NCBI GenBank assembly: GCA_015206945.1 | Contig: JADEXV010000012.1 | Location: 1 to 62,462, forward strand | Length of the DNA: 62,462 bases | Direction: 5' to 3' | DNA from: Nostocales cyanobacterium LEGE 12452 | Lineage (GTDB): Bacteria > Cyanobacteriota > Cyanobacteriia > Cyanobacteriales > Nostocaceae | In this document: one piece after another, positions 8,540 to 17,109 of the stretch | Layout: each line of letters begins with the position of its first letter | Position numbering within the stretch: the first letter of the stretch is position 1 | The notes under the pieces: model-generated | Databases searched by the model: none | Told to the model about the DNA's origin: nothing | Seen by the model: only the letters and a program-made list of their open reading frames with translations | Made by a program: the position numbers and the translations under genes

Positions 8540-9841
8540 TTAACTTTGTTTATAAACCATTTCCATTCTCAACTTCTTAATCTCCAATCTCAACTTATCA
8601 TTCTCCATCCTCAAGTTTGCATTCTCCTCCCTAATCAACTCAACTTCATTTCTCTTACTCAAAGCCTGATTAATCGCTAACTTCCGCATATCTAGCGAAA
8701 ACCAACGCTGATAAGTTTGCGTGTGAACTTGCACACTATGCCCCAAATTATCTGCCGCCGCTTTAATTGGTATCCCCAAAATATGCGCTCGGATTGCCCA
8801 AGCATGACGTAAATCATAAGGTTTAAAATCTAATCCTATCTTGCGAAACCACCAACTAACTCGCTGTGTTAATGCCGTTATCTCAGCATGATTAGTATTA
8901 TCTTTTTTAGCGATCGCACTTCTCAACATCTCCAAATATTTATGATTTCTCAAATCAAAGTCCTCAATCCATTGCCGATATAATGGTAATGCTTCTCTCT
9001 CACCAGTCTTACAATCTTTATCGACTTTCCATGTCAAATCTGTATTTTCCTGACTCAACCACCAATCAATATCAGGATTAATAAAAAGTTCCCGTGGACG
9101 TAAACCAAAAACTGCTAACATTCCATACGTCCAGCGCCAAAGTTGCCAGCTATCTTGAACATTTTGATTAACTTGATTACCTCTGTTATTTTGATAATCC
9201 TCAAACTTGATAATTCCCTCAGAAATTTCTGCATCGGTCGGTATATTTCGGGAATTATTCTCAGGCATTTTGGAATATTTCGATAAATCAATTTCGATAT
9301 TGAATGTCACACAAAATGCTGCGATCGCTCTGGCTGCATTATATTTAGCCCACTCTTTATCGATTTGTTCAATTGAACTTATCAGATTTTCAGCAGTAGC
9401 TAAATCTTTGGGATTCGTAAATCGCTTTGTTCGGGAAAAGTAATAAAAGAAAGTATGTTCACTTTTCGTTGTGCGTTTGTGAGTTTTAAAATACTCTTCT
9501 TCAAATTTTTCGAGTAATTCTCCTATAGTTTTAAAATCTTTTTTAATTGCCTCATTTACTAAATATTTATCATTCCATTCAAAAGTTTTACGAGCGATTA
9601 ATTTCCCTAATTCATAGGCTTCTTCCTCAGCTGTTTTGAGTCCATCTAAGTTAGAAGGAATATTCAAACTGATATTGTATTGTTTTCTGCCAGTACCGTT
9701 GCTGTCTTTGTCTCCCGGCTTAATTGGCAATGTCGCTCGTAATTGCAGACTTCCATTCGATTCTCTAATTGTCACCTTTGCTTTTGCAGACTTCAAACGC
9801 AGATTAACTTTCTCTAATTCCAGTAGTACTTTGGTTCTCAT
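8540..9841 (-). CDS. xisA: Site-specific tyrosine recombinase XisA (nifD element excisase)
   Basis: The 433-residue protein has the integrase catalytic set: Arg248 in GLRPREL, Arg345 in PYDLRHAW, His368 in LGHS and Tyr377 in TQTYQRW. The usual His of the H-x-x-R box is Tyr342, a known feature of XisA/XisC recombinases. A C-terminal Leu/Glu/Lys coiled coil (about 400-430) follows. Position 0.2 kb from the nifK-side border and orientation toward the element interior fit XisA. It cuts and rejoins the 11-base repeats in heterocysts so that nifD becomes continuous. The leader has hairpins, listed separately. Confidence 0.93.
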   Translation of the reverse strand: MRTKVLLELEKVNLRLKSAKAKVTIRESNGSLQLRATLPIKPGDKDSNGTGRKQYNISLNIPSNLDGLKTAEEEAYELGKLIARKTFEWNDKYLVNEAIKKDFKTIGELLEKFEEEYFKTHKRTTKSEHTFFYYFSRTKRFTNPKDLATAENLISSIEQIDKEWAKYNAARAIAAFCVTFNIEIDLSKYSKMPENNSRNIPTDAEISEGIIKFEDYQNNRGNQVNQNVQDSWQLWRWTYGMLAVFGLRPRELFINPDIDWWLSQENTDLTWKVDKDCKTGEREALPLYRQWIEDFDLRNHKYLEMLRSAIAKKDNTNHAEITALTQRVSWWFRKIGLDFKPYDLRHAWAIRAHILGIPIKAAADNLGHSVQVHTQTYQRWFSLDMRKLAINQALSKRNEVELIREENANLRMENDKLRLEIKKLRMEMVYKQS

Positions 9842-9883
9842 GTGTTCTTTTTGCTGCTGTGCTTGCAGAGATGAGCAAAAAAA

Positions 9884-9903
9884 CGGGCGATAAAAAAATC
9901 GCC
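9884..9903 (-). terminator. Terminator-like hairpin in the xisA leader
   Basis: Read on the minus strand, GGCGAT TTTTTT ATCGCC forms a 6-bp stem and is followed by CG and seven Ts, the look of an intrinsic terminator. It lies about 40 bases upstream of the xisA start and on the same strand, so it could end transcription before the gene. No gene upstream needs it. Confidence 0.55.
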
Positions 9904-9905
9904 TT

Positions 9906-9945
9906 GGTTCAGGAAAACATTTAGATGATGCGTGAGTCCTGAACC
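9906..9945. promoter_or_regulatory. Inverted repeat upstream of xisA
   Basis: GGTTCAGGA (9906-9914) and TCCTGAACC (9937-9945) are perfect 9-base inverted copies 22 bases apart, placed just upstream of the terminator-like hairpin in the xisA leader. It could be a protein-binding operator or an RNA hairpin that competes with the terminator. No GTA-N8-TAC NtcA site was seen in this spacer. Confidence 0.5.
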
Positions 9946-10069
9946 TAGTTATGCTGTGTTTTTAGCCTATATTTAGTCTAAAAATAAATGTGCTATTAGC
10001 GAACAATGCTTATCGCTGACACTGTTTACTGCAAACATTAGGCTGTTGAAAAGAATTAAACCACAAAAA

Positions 10070-10080
10070 GGATTACTCCG
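10070..10080. other. nifD element attachment site, right copy
   Basis: GGATTACTCCG is the 11-base direct repeat at which the nifD element recombines. In the rejoined gene it encodes part of WDYSG. The partner copy is outside the window on the left. Confidence 0.93.
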
Positions 10081-10229
10081 GCCCTTATCACGGTTATGAC
10101 GGCTTCGCCATCTTCGCACGCGATATGGACTTGGCACTTAACAGCCCAACCTGGGCATTAATTGGCGCTCCTTGGAATGAAAAAGCTCAGGCTAAGAAGG
10201 CTGAAGCTAAGGCTAAGGCTGCCGTTTAG
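10071..10229 (+). CDS. nifD: nifD 3' fragment (nitrogenase MoFe protein alpha chain, C-terminus)
   Basis: From the attachment site the frame reads [20 protein letters not shown], then [18 protein letters not shown] and a Lys/Ala-rich tail ending AAV before TAG. This is the C-terminus of the nitrogenase alpha subunit. The rest of nifD must lie beyond the excision element to the left, so in vegetative cells the gene is split and inactive and in heterocysts it would be restored by XisA. The Ala/Lys tail is longer than in many NifD proteins. It is not a decayed pseudogene. Confidence 0.95.
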   Translation, partial: DYSGPYHGYDGFAIFARDMDLALNSPTWALIGAPWNEKAQAKKAEAKAKAAV

Positions 10230-10260
10230 GGAAATGGGAGAGTGAGATAAGTAAGGATAA

Positions 10261-10280
10261 CCTGGGGCTAAAACCCCAGG
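10261..10280 (+). promoter_or_regulatory. Hairpin between nifD and nifK
   Basis: CCTGGGG and CCCCAGG form a 7-bp GC-rich stem around a 6-base loop, 31 bases after the nifD stop. No T-run follows, so it is more likely an RNA-processing or stability element than a terminator. Confidence 0.6.
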
Positions 10281-10295
10281 GGGGAGTTGGCAATA

Positions 10296-10352
10296 CAAAA
10301 TTCAAAATTGAAAGATTAAAAATTTATTTTGATTTTTGCATTTTGAATTTTG
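10296..10352. repeat. AT-rich 13-base inverted repeat before nifK
   Basis: CAAAATTCAAAAT (10296-10308) and its exact reverse complement ATTTTGAATTTTG (10340-10352) flank a 31-base A+T-rich loop. The CAAAATTC motif recurs in other spacers here (around 15289-15308 and 15476-15490). Confidence 0.6.
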
Positions 10353-10429
10353 AATCATATTTCCACTCCCTACTCCCCACTCGCACCTCAATCAGTAAAA
10401 GAATTCAGTAACCTTGGAGTCCAGAAGAA

Positions 10430-11965
10430 ATGCCTCAGAATCCAGAAAAAATTCAAGATCACGTCGAGTTATTCCACCAGCCTGAGTACCAACAGCTATT
10501 TGAAAACAAAAAGCAGTTTGAAAACGGTCACGAACCCGAAGAAGTACAACGGGTTGCAGAGTGGACAAAGGGTTGGGATTATCGTGAAAAGAACTTCGCT
10601 CGTGAAGCGTTAACCGTTAACCCTGCTAAAGGCTGCCAACCACTAGGAGCAATCTTCGCTGCTGTTGGTTTTGAAGGTACTCTACCTTTCGTTCAAGGTT
10701 CTCAAGGTTGCGTTGCTTACTTCCGCACCCACTTAACCCGTCACTACAAAGAGCCATTCTCTGGTGTATCTTCTTCAATGACTGAAGATGCAGCCGTGTT
10801 TGGTGGTCTGCAAAACATGATTGACGGCTTGGCGAACTCTTACCAACTCTACAAGCCTAAGATGATCGCTGTCTGCACCACCTGTATGGCAGAAGTAATT
10901 GGTGATGACTTGCAGTCTTTCATCAACAACGCCAAGGAAGCTGGTTCAGTTCCTCAAGATTTCCCAGTACCCTACGCTCACACCCCTAGCTTTGTCGGTT
11001 CCCACATCACTGGTTACGACAACATGATGAAGGGAATTCTTTCTAACCTGACAGCAGGTCATAAGAAAGAAACCAGCAATGGTAAAATCAACTTCATCCC
11101 AGGTTTTGACACCTACGTTGGCAACAACCGCGAAATCAAGCGGATTGCTTCTTTGTTCGGCTTTGACTACACAATTCTAGCCGACAACAGCGACTACTTG
11201 GATTCACCAAACACAGGTGAGTTCGATATGTACCCAGGTGGAACAAAGCTAGAAGATGCAGCAGATTCAATCAATGCGAAAGCTACGATCGCTCTGCAAG
11301 CACACTCTACACCCAAAACCCGCGAGTACATCGAGAAAGAATGGAAGCAACCAACTTCAGTTTCCCGTCCTTGGGGCATTAAGGGTACTGATGAGTTCTT
11401 GATGAAACTCAGCGAATTGAGTGGTATCCCCATTCCTGAAGAATTGGAAATCGAACGCGGTCGTGCAGTTGATGCCATGACTGACTCTCACTCATGGATT
11501 CACGGCAAGCGCTTCGCTATCTACGGCGAACCAGATTTAGTATACAGCGTTGTTGGCTTTATGCTAGAAATGGGTGCTGAACCTGTGCATATCTTGGTTC
11601 ACAACAGCAACGAAGTATTTGAAGCAGAAATGAAAGAACTGCTTGCTTCTAGCCCCTTCGGTCAACATGCAACTGTTTGGCCTGGTAAGGACTTGTGGCA
11701 CATGCGTTCACTGTTGTTCACCGAACCAGTAGACTTCTTAGTTGGTAACACATACGGTAAGTACCTGTGGCGCGACACCAAGATTCCCCTCGTGAGAATC
11801 GGCTACCCCATCATGGATCGCCACCACTTACACCGCTACGCCACCATTGGTTATCAAGGTATAATCAACCTCCTCAACTGGACTGTAAACACCCTGTTTG
11901 AAGAAATCGATCGCAACACCAACATTCCTTCTAAGACAGATATTTCCTACGACTTGATTCGTTAG
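10430..11965 (+). CDS. nifK: Nitrogenase MoFe protein beta chain NifK
   Basis: The 511-residue beta subunit pairs with NifD in the MoFe protein that reduces N2. P-cluster ligands are visible: Cys69 ([10 protein letters not shown]), Cys94 (GSQGCVAYF) and Cys152 ([12 protein letters not shown]). The length is normal for cyanobacterial NifK. The start [11 protein letters not shown] is preceded by a GAAGAA purine tract. It lies 200 bases after the nifD 3' end, in the nifHDK order, and would be transcribed with nifHD only after the element is removed, unless it has its own promoter in the spacer. Confidence 0.98.
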   Translation: MPQNPEKIQDHVELFHQPEYQQLFENKKQFENGHEPEEVQRVAEWTKGWDYREKNFAREALTVNPAKGCQPLGAIFAAVGFEGTLPFVQGSQGCVAYFRTHLTRHYKEPFSGVSSSMTEDAAVFGGLQNMIDGLANSYQLYKPKMIAVCTTCMAEVIGDDLQSFINNAKEAGSVPQDFPVPYAHTPSFVGSHITGYDNMMKGILSNLTAGHKKETSNGKINFIPGFDTYVGNNREIKRIASLFGFDYTILADNSDYLDSPNTGEFDMYPGGTKLEDAADSINAKATIALQAHSTPKTREYIEKEWKQPTSVSRPWGIKGTDEFLMKLSELSGIPIPEELEIERGRAVDAMTDSHSWIHGKRFAIYGEPDLVYSVVGFMLEMGAEPVHILVHNSNEVFEAEMKELLASSPFGQHATVWPGKDLWHMRSLLFTEPVDFLVGNTYGKYLWRDTKIPLVRIGYPIMDRHHLHRYATIGYQGIINLLNWTVNTLFEEIDRNTNIPSKTDISYDLIR

Positions 11966-12124
11966 AAATTGCGTAGAAACACAACGTGTTAATTAAAGGG
12001 TAAAGAAGGGGAGTAGGGAATAGGGAATAGGGAATAGGGAAATATCCAAACCCAATTCTCGATGCCCAATCCCCAATCCCCAACTCCCCTTTTTCTTGAT
12101 AGCATTTACCCAAGGGATTTAGAT

Positions 12125-12472
12125 ATGGAAACCATCAATCACACTCACGAACATACTCACACTCATCCTCATCCTAATTACCATCCACCTAACCAGAAAA
12201 AACGAGGGTGGTTCAACAATCTTCTTAATCCGTTGCGGCGTGTAGTGGATGGAATTCAGGTTAAAAATAATCGCTTCGCTCATCTAATCTGCCAAACAAT
12301 TCCTTGTTGTTGTCCCTTTGAGCGACAAATTAAATTATTTGGGAAGTGTATTGATATCCCACCACTATGTAAACTCAATCCTTTATATGACGAATTTGTA
12401 GGATTGCGTTTCCGCGCTCTATCTTACCTCGCTGATGTATGTGGAGAGGATGTCACAAAATACATTTGTTAG
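12125..12472 (+). CDS. Mo-dependent nitrogenase C-terminal-domain protein
   Basis: The 115-residue protein begins with a His/Thr-rich stretch (NHTHEHTHTHPHPNYHPP), a likely metal-binding tail, followed by a domain with ICQTIPCCCPFERQI, IPPLCKLNPLYDE and LADVCGED. It matches the small cyanobacterial family annotated as Mo-dependent nitrogenase C-terminus, usually found between nifK and nifE. I chose the ATG at 12125 because earlier in-frame sequence is repeat-derived. Cys and His richness suggests a metal-related role in nitrogenase assembly, but the function is unknown. Confidence 0.82.
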   Translation: METINHTHEHTHTHPHPNYHPPNQKKRGWFNNLLNPLRRVVDGIQVKNNRFAHLICQTIPCCCPFERQIKLFGKCIDIPPLCKLNPLYDEFVGLRFRALSYLADVCGEDVTKYIC

Positions 12473-12546
12473 TCATTGGTCATTGGTCATTAGTTATTAG
12501 TCATTAGTTGTTAGTTATTCAAAGGACAAATGACAAATGACAAAGG
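12473..12546. repeat. Heptanucleotide short tandem repeats (TCATTGG / ATGACAA type)
   Basis: Runs of GTCATTGGTCATTGGTCATTAG are followed by GACAAATGACAAATGACAAAGG, which is largely its inverse complement, giving a foldable spacer between the previous gene and nifE. Such repeats are typical of heterocystous genomes. An ATG inside the repeat at 12530 is in frame with nifE but reads low-quality sequence. Confidence 0.75.
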
Positions 12547-12571
12547 ACAATTAACAATTAAGAGAAGAGAG

Positions 12572-13951
12572 ATGAAAAGCACCCAAGGCAAAATCAACGA
12601 GCTGCTGACTGAGACAGGATGTGAGCATAATCAGCACAAACAAGCGGAAAAGAAAAACAAATCATGCGCTCAACAGGCACAACCTGGCGCGGCTCAAGGG
12701 GGCTGTGCCTTTGATGGTGCAATGATTGCTCTAGTGCCGATCGCAGATGCTGCTCATTTAGTCCACGGGCCGATCGCCTGTGCTGGTAATTCCTGGGGCA
12801 GTCGTGGTAGTCTGTCGTCTGGCCCTCAGCTCTACAAAATGGGCTTTACGACTGACTTGGGTGAAAATGATGTCATCTTTGGTGGCGAAAAGAAACTCTA
12901 CAAAGCAATTCTGGAACTTCACGAGCGCTACCAACCAGCAGCAGTATTCGTTTATGCCACTTGCGTTACAGCCTTAATTGGCGATGATATGGATGCTGTC
13001 TGCAAAGCGGCGGCTGAGAAAATTGGTATCCCTGTTGTTCCCGTCATTGCCCCAGGATTCATTGGCAGTAAAAATCTGGGCAACCGTTTTGGTGGCGAAG
13101 CTTTATTAGAATATGTTGTCGGAACAGCAGAACCGGAACATACAACGCCCTATGATATTAACTTAATCGGTGAATACAACATCGCCGGTGAAATGTGGGG
13201 AGTAACACCACTGTTAGAAAAATTAGGCATCCGTATTTTGTCTAAAATTACGGGCGATGCTCGCTACGATGAAATTCGCTACGCCCACCGTGCCAAGCTC
13301 AACGTCATGATCTGCTCGCGAGCGCTGCTGAATATGGCGAGAAAGATGGAGGAGCGTTACAACATCCCTTACATTGAAGAGTCTTTCTACGGCATCGATG
13401 ATATGAATCGCTGTCTGCGAAACATCGCCGCTAAATTAGGCGACGCTGATTTACAAGAGCGGACAGAAAAGCTAATTGCAGAAGAAACGGCTGCTTTAGA
13501 TTTGGCATTGGCTCCTTATCGCGCTCGACTCAAAGGTAAGCGAGTTGTTTTGTATACTGGTGGTGTCAAGAGTTGGTCGATTATTTCGGCTGCTAGAGAC
13601 TTAGGCATTGAAGTTGTTGCTACCAGTACTCGCAAAAGTACTGAAGAAGATAAAGCCAAAATCAAGAAGTTGATTGGCAACGATGGCATCATGCTGGAGA
13701 AAGGCAACGCTCAAGAATTGCTACAACTGGTTAAAGACACTCGCGCAGATATGCTGATTGCTGGTGGACGTAACCAATACACAGCTTTGAAAGCTCGAAT
13801 TCCTTTCCTTGATATCAACCAAGAACGCCACCATCCTTATGCAGGTTATGTGGGAATGATTGAGATGGCGCGGGAACTGTACGAAGCTCTCTATAGCCCG
13901 ATTTGGGAACAAATACGCAAACCCGCTCCTTGGGACGAGGAGGAAGTTTAA
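12572..13951 (+). CDS. nifE: Nitrogenase cofactor scaffold protein NifE
   Basis: NifE forms a tetramer with NifN on which the FeMo-cofactor precursor is completed. From the chosen ATG (AGAGAAGAGAG ribosome site; an earlier in-frame ATG lies in repeat sequence) the protein has 459 residues. Cys45 (GGCAFDGA), Cys70 ([10 protein letters not shown]) and Cys131 ([11 protein letters not shown]) match the cluster-binding cysteines. HAKLNV-like RAKLNVMIC and [14 protein letters not shown] near residue 360 fit the family. The stop overlaps the nifN start in TAATG, so the two are translationally coupled. Confidence 0.97.
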   Translation: MKSTQGKINELLTETGCEHNQHKQAEKKNKSCAQQAQPGAAQGGCAFDGAMIALVPIADAAHLVHGPIACAGNSWGSRGSLSSGPQLYKMGFTTDLGENDVIFGGEKKLYKAILELHERYQPAAVFVYATCVTALIGDDMDAVCKAAAEKIGIPVVPVIAPGFIGSKNLGNRFGGEALLEYVVGTAEPEHTTPYDINLIGEYNIAGEMWGVTPLLEKLGIRILSKITGDARYDEIRYAHRAKLNVMICSRALLNMARKMEERYNIPYIEESFYGIDDMNRCLRNIAAKLGDADLQERTEKLIAEETAALDLALAPYRARLKGKRVVLYTGGVKSWSIISAARDLGIEVVATSTRKSTEEDKAKIKKLIGNDGIMLEKGNAQELLQLVKDTRADMLIAGGRNQYTALKARIPFLDINQERHHPYAGYVGMIEMARELYEALYSPIWEQIRKPAPWDEEEV

Positions 13952-15288
13952 TGGCGATCGTTACCGCTTCTAACAAAGCACTGACAGTTAATCCCCTCAA
14001 GCAAAGTCAAGCTTTGGGCGCAACCTTAGCCTTTTTGGGATTGAAAGGGACGATGCCCTTATTCCACGGTTCTCAAGGTTGTACTGCTTTCGCCAAAGTT
14101 GTGCTGGTGCGGCATTTCCGGGAAGCGATTCCCCTAGCTACCACAGCGATGACGGAAGTCACTACTATCTTGGGTGGCGAAGAGAATGTGGAGCAAGCAA
14201 TTCTGACTCTGGTGGAAAAGGCTAATCCAGAAATTATTGGTTTATGTACCACTGGGTTAACGGAAACTAGAGGAGATGACATCGAAGGTTTTCTTAAGGA
14301 AATCCGCGATCGCCATCCCGAATTGAATGATTTAGCGATCGTTTTTGCACCTACCCCAGATTTTAAAGGTGCGTTACAAGATGGCTTTGCTGTTGCTGTC
14401 GAAAGCATAGTTAAGGAAATTCCTCGCGCAGGTGGACTCAGAACTGAACAAGTCACGGTTTTGGCGGGTTCTGCTTTCACACCTGGGGATGTACAGGAAA
14501 TCAAAGAGATAATCACATCCTTTGGATTAGTGCCGATCTTTGTACCTGACCTTGGCGCTTCTCTAGATGGACATTTAGAGGATAATTACAGTGCGGTTAC
14601 AGTCAGTGGAACTACCTTAAAACAGCTACGAGAAGTAGGTAGTTCTGCCTTTACCCTGGCATTAGGTGAAAGTATGCGGGGGGCTGCCAAGATTCTGGAA
14701 GAACGCTTTGGCACACCTTACGAGGTGTTTGGCGAACTGACGGGATTAGAACCAGTAGATGAATTTATCCAAGCATTGGCGATTCTGAGCGGTAACAGCG
14801 TACCCGAAAAATACCGCCGCCAACGTCGTCAGTTGCAAGATGCGATGCTGGACACTCACTTTTATTTTGGTGCAAAACGAGTTTCCCTCGCACTGGAACC
14901 AGATTTGTTGTGGTCAACCGTGCATTTCCTGCAATCGATGGGAGCGCAAATTCATGCAGTGGTGACAACCACGCGATCGCACCTCTTAGAAAAACTCCCG
15001 GTTAAAAGCATCACTATCGGCGACTTGGAAGACTTTGAGAGTCTAGCAGGCGGTTCTGATTTGCTAATTGGTAACTCGAATGTCGGTGCGATCGCAAAAC
15101 GCCTCTCGATTCCTCTTTATCGTTTAGGATTGCCCATTTATGACCGTTTAGGTAATGGTCAATTTAATAAAGTTGGCTATCGAGGCACGATGGAGCTTTT
15201 ATTTGGCATCGGCAACCTATTTTTAGAGGCAGAAGAAGCGAGAGTTAAACAGTTCCAAGAGTTCGGAACTGTGAGCGCTGAGTTTTGA
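13951..15288 (+). CDS. nifN: Nitrogenase cofactor scaffold protein NifN
   Basis: The 445-residue partner of NifE. Cys44 (HGSQGCTAFAKV) is the expected NifN cluster ligand; other markers are TTAMTEVTTILGG and LCTTGLTETRGDD. The start is the ATG in TAATG at the end of nifE, with GAGGAGGAAG before it. NifE and NifN hold the 8-iron precursor while molybdenum and homocitrate are added by NifH. A 220-base spacer with a MITE-like insertion separates it from nifX, an unusual gap in this operon. Confidence 0.97.
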   Translation: MAIVTASNKALTVNPLKQSQALGATLAFLGLKGTMPLFHGSQGCTAFAKVVLVRHFREAIPLATTAMTEVTTILGGEENVEQAILTLVEKANPEIIGLCTTGLTETRGDDIEGFLKEIRDRHPELNDLAIVFAPTPDFKGALQDGFAVAVESIVKEIPRAGGLRTEQVTVLAGSAFTPGDVQEIKEIITSFGLVPIFVPDLGASLDGHLEDNYSAVTVSGTTLKQLREVGSSAFTLALGESMRGAAKILEERFGTPYEVFGELTGLEPVDEFIQALAILSGNSVPEKYRRQRRQLQDAMLDTHFYFGAKRVSLALEPDLLWSTVHFLQSMGAQIHAVVTTTRSHLLEKLPVKSITIGDLEDFESLAGGSDLLIGNSNVGAIAKRLSIPLYRLGLPIYDRLGNGQFNKVGYRGTMELLFGIGNLFLEAEEARVKQFQEFGTVSAEF

Positions 15289-15304
15289 ATTCACACTTGA
15301 AATT

Positions 15305-15473
15305 CAAAACAGTTCAGTTAAGAGTTGATCCTCCCTAACCCTCCTTAAAAAGAAGAAAATTTAGCCCCCCTTATTAAGGGGAGCCAGCGCGGTCTTGGGG
15401 GTTTCCCCCATGAGCGACTGGCGTGGGTTGGGGGGATCTTCCGAGGCTAAATATTACTAACTGAACCGTATTG
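15305..15473. mobile_element. MITE-like element between nifN and nifX
   Basis: Terminal inverted repeats CAAAACAGTTCAGTTA (15305-15320) and TAACTGAACCGTATTG (15458-15473) match with two differences. The inside carries CCTCCCTAACCCTCC and GGGTTGGGGGGATC, a complementary arrangement, and no coding frame. The 169-base, foldable, non-coding form is that of a MITE. A clear target duplication was not found. A lone similar end (ATACAGTTCAGATAAG) occurs near 35207. Confidence 0.65.
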
Positions 15474-15508
15474 CTTCAAAATTCAAAACTTTAGAGAGGA
15501 GAATTACA

Positions 15509-15922
15509 ATGAAAATAGCCTTCACGACGAGCGACCGAGTTCATATTAACGCCCACTTCGGATGGGCAAAAATGATTGATGTTTACGAAATTTCCGATGA
15601 GGGATATCACTTCGTAGAAACCCTCACCTTTGAAGGCGAACTCAAAGAAGACGGAAATGAAGACAAAATCACCCCAAAACTTGAGTCAATAGGCGACTGT
15701 ACGATTATTTACGTAACAGCAATTGGTGGTAGTGCCGCCGCTCGGTTAATCAAGAAAGGTGTCACCCCAGTGAAGGCGCGATCGGAAGAAGAAGAAATTA
15801 GTGAAGTGCTAAACAAGCTAGTGAAAACCCTCAAAGGTAATCCTCCACCTTGGTTGCGTAAAGCTTTGCAGCCAAAAACCACAAACTTTGCTGATGAAAT
15901 CGAAGACGAAGCAACAGTATGA
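15509..15922 (+). CDS. nifX: FeMo-cofactor carrier NifX
   Basis: A 137-residue protein of the NifX/NifB-C-terminal/NafY fold: MKIAFTTSDRVHINAHFGWAK at the start, then the FYEISDEGY-like YEISDEGYHFVETL and IGGSAAARLIKKGVTPVK. NifX binds and passes on cofactor precursors between NifB and NifEN. A strong ribosome site (AGAGAGGAGA) precedes it. It overlaps the following DUF269 gene by four bases (ATGA). Confidence 0.94.
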   Translation: MKIAFTTSDRVHINAHFGWAKMIDVYEISDEGYHFVETLTFEGELKEDGNEDKITPKLESIGDCTIIYVTAIGGSAAARLIKKGVTPVKARSEEEEISEVLNKLVKTLKGNPPPWLRKALQPKTTNFADEIEDEATV

Positions 15923-16395
15923 CCGCAAATAATAGTGTTAACGGAACCGCTACAACTGAAGTCTTGAACTCACCTTTTCTTAAGGTATTAATCAAACAAA
16001 TCCGTGGTCAAGACAGTTATGGAGTTTATCGTACTTGGTCGGATGAGTTGATTCTCAAACCCTTTATTGTTACCAAACAAAAGAAACGGGAAATCTCCGT
16101 TGAGGGCGAAGTTGATGCGGTAACTCAAGCCCGGATTATGGCATTTTTTCGAGCTGTAGCGGCTGGGATTGAACAAGAAACAGGTTTGATATCCCAGGTT
16201 GTAGTTGATTTGAGCCATGAAGGATTTGGCTGGGCGCTAGTTTTTTCTGGTCGTCTTTTGCTAGCTGTGAAAACCTTGCGAGATGCTCATCGCTTTGGCT
16301 TTGACTCGCTAGAGAAACTAGCAGAAGAGGGAGAAAACTACGTCAAAAAAGGCCTTGATTTGGCGAAGCGCTTTCCTGAAGTTGGCAAAATTTAA
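15919..16395 (+). CDS. NifX-associated protein, DUF269
   Basis: A 158-residue protein with SPFLKVLIKQIRGQDSYGVYR near the start and the conserved helices ITQARIMAFFRAVAAGIE and KTLRDAHRFGFDSLEKL. This is the DUF269 family, almost always next to nifX in nitrogen fixers and thought to help cofactor assembly. It overlaps nifX (ATGA), so both are likely made in step. The exact role is unknown. Confidence 0.93.
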   Translation: MTANNSVNGTATTEVLNSPFLKVLIKQIRGQDSYGVYRTWSDELILKPFIVTKQKKREISVEGEVDAVTQARIMAFFRAVAAGIEQETGLISQVVVDLSHEGFGWALVFSGRLLLAVKTLRDAHRFGFDSLEKLAEEGENYVKKGLDLAKRFPEVGKI

Positions 16396-16489
16396 TTAGT
16401 CATTGGTCATTTGTACTGAGCGAAGCCGAAGTATTGGTCATTAGTAAAAGACAAATGACTAATGAAAGAGGACAAAGGACGAAGGACAA
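16396..16489. repeat. Heptanucleotide repeats before the DUF683 gene
   Basis: The spacer is built of GTCATTGGTCATTTGT and GACAAATGACTAATGAAAGAGG type units. The last unit (GAAGGACAAATGAC) gives both the Shine-Dalgarno sequence and the start codon of the next gene. Confidence 0.7.
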
Positions 16490-16690
16490 ATGACTATTGA
16501 GGAACTACAAGGACAAATCAGACGGCTGAACAGCAAAGCAGGTCAAATGAAAATGGATCTGCATGATTTAGCTGAAGGGCTACCAACAGATTACAACCAA
16601 CTTATGGATGTTGCCGCCGCAACTTATGAAATCTATCGCCAGTTAGATGAACTTAAGCAGCATCTAAAACAATTGGAAAATGCTAAATGA
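16490..16690 (+). CDS. CCE_0567-family (DUF683) nif-associated protein
   Basis: A 66-residue helical hairpin: MTIEELQGQIRRLNSKAGQMKMDLHD with LPTDYNQLMDVAAATYEIYRQL. This is the small DUF683/CCE_0567 family that accompanies nifX-DUF269 in cyanobacteria and proteobacteria; a cyanobacterial member is reported to bind metal. The start ATG lies inside a heptanucleotide repeat with GAAGGA as ribosome site. Confidence 0.9.
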   Translation: MTIEELQGQIRRLNSKAGQMKMDLHDLAEGLPTDYNQLMDVAAATYEIYRQLDELKQHLKQLENAK

Positions 16691-16781
16691 CCTAAGAGGA
16701 AAAAGATACAAGCCCCTAAAATCATGGGGATTGTTAATTTTGACTTTTGACTTTTGACTTTTGAATTCGGAGCAAAGCGAC

Positions 16782-17099
16782 GTGACTGGAACTATTGATG
16801 AATTCAAGAAGCTCGTAGATGCAGAAGAATTTTTCCAATTCTTTAATATGTCCTACGACTTAGAAGTTGTGAATGTGCATCGTCTACATATTCTGAAAAA
16901 GTTTTCTCAACACATGCAGGAAATTGATGATAATTCTCCTGACTTGAGTCAAGAAGAGAAATTAAATCAATATTCTTTGGCTTTGCAAAAAGCTTATCAG
17001 TTATTTACCGAATCGACAGCTTACGAACAAAAGCTGTTCAAAGTGTTTAACGACAAGCCGAAAAATGTAGTCACACTGACAGAAATCACTTCTGATTAG
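16782..17099 (+). CDS. nifW: Nitrogenase-stabilizing/protective protein NifW
   Basis: NifW associates with the MoFe protein and protects or helps mature it. The sequence (TGTIDEFKKLVDAEEFFQFF, HRLHILKKFSQHM, YSLALQKAYQLF, EQKLFKVFND) is typical. I take GTG at 16782 as start: GGAG lies about nine bases upstream and homologues I recall begin at MTGTIDEF. This gives 105 residues. A TTG further upstream (16761) would add seven residues. The AGGAGG of the next gene overlaps the stop. Confidence 0.93.
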   Translation: MTGTIDEFKKLVDAEEFFQFFNMSYDLEVVNVHRLHILKKFSQHMQEIDDNSPDLSQEEKLNQYSLALQKAYQLFTESTAYEQKLFKVFNDKPKNVVTLTEITSD

Positions 17100-17109
17100 G
17101 AGGTATAAA

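Larger units (their letters stand above)
1..10080. mobile_element. nifD excision element, nifK-proximal part (left end outside window)
   Basis: The stretch up to 10080 is foreign to the nif operon and ends exactly where nifD coding sequence resumes. The border 11-mer GGATTACTCCG matches the direct repeat I know from the Anabaena PCC 7120 nifD element, and a XisA-type recombinase lies 0.2 kb inside it. In heterocysts such elements are cut out as circles, rejoining nifD. No other copy of the 11-mer was noticed to the left and no 5' nifD is present, so the element is longer than 10 kb. Cargo includes xisH/xisI homologues, a toxin-antitoxin pair and assorted enzymes. Confidence 0.93.

Noticed and set aside
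12530..12571. Longer nifE start at 12530
   Set aside because: The added 14 residues are encoded by the ATGACAA repeat, and ATG 12572 has the better purine-rich ribosome site.
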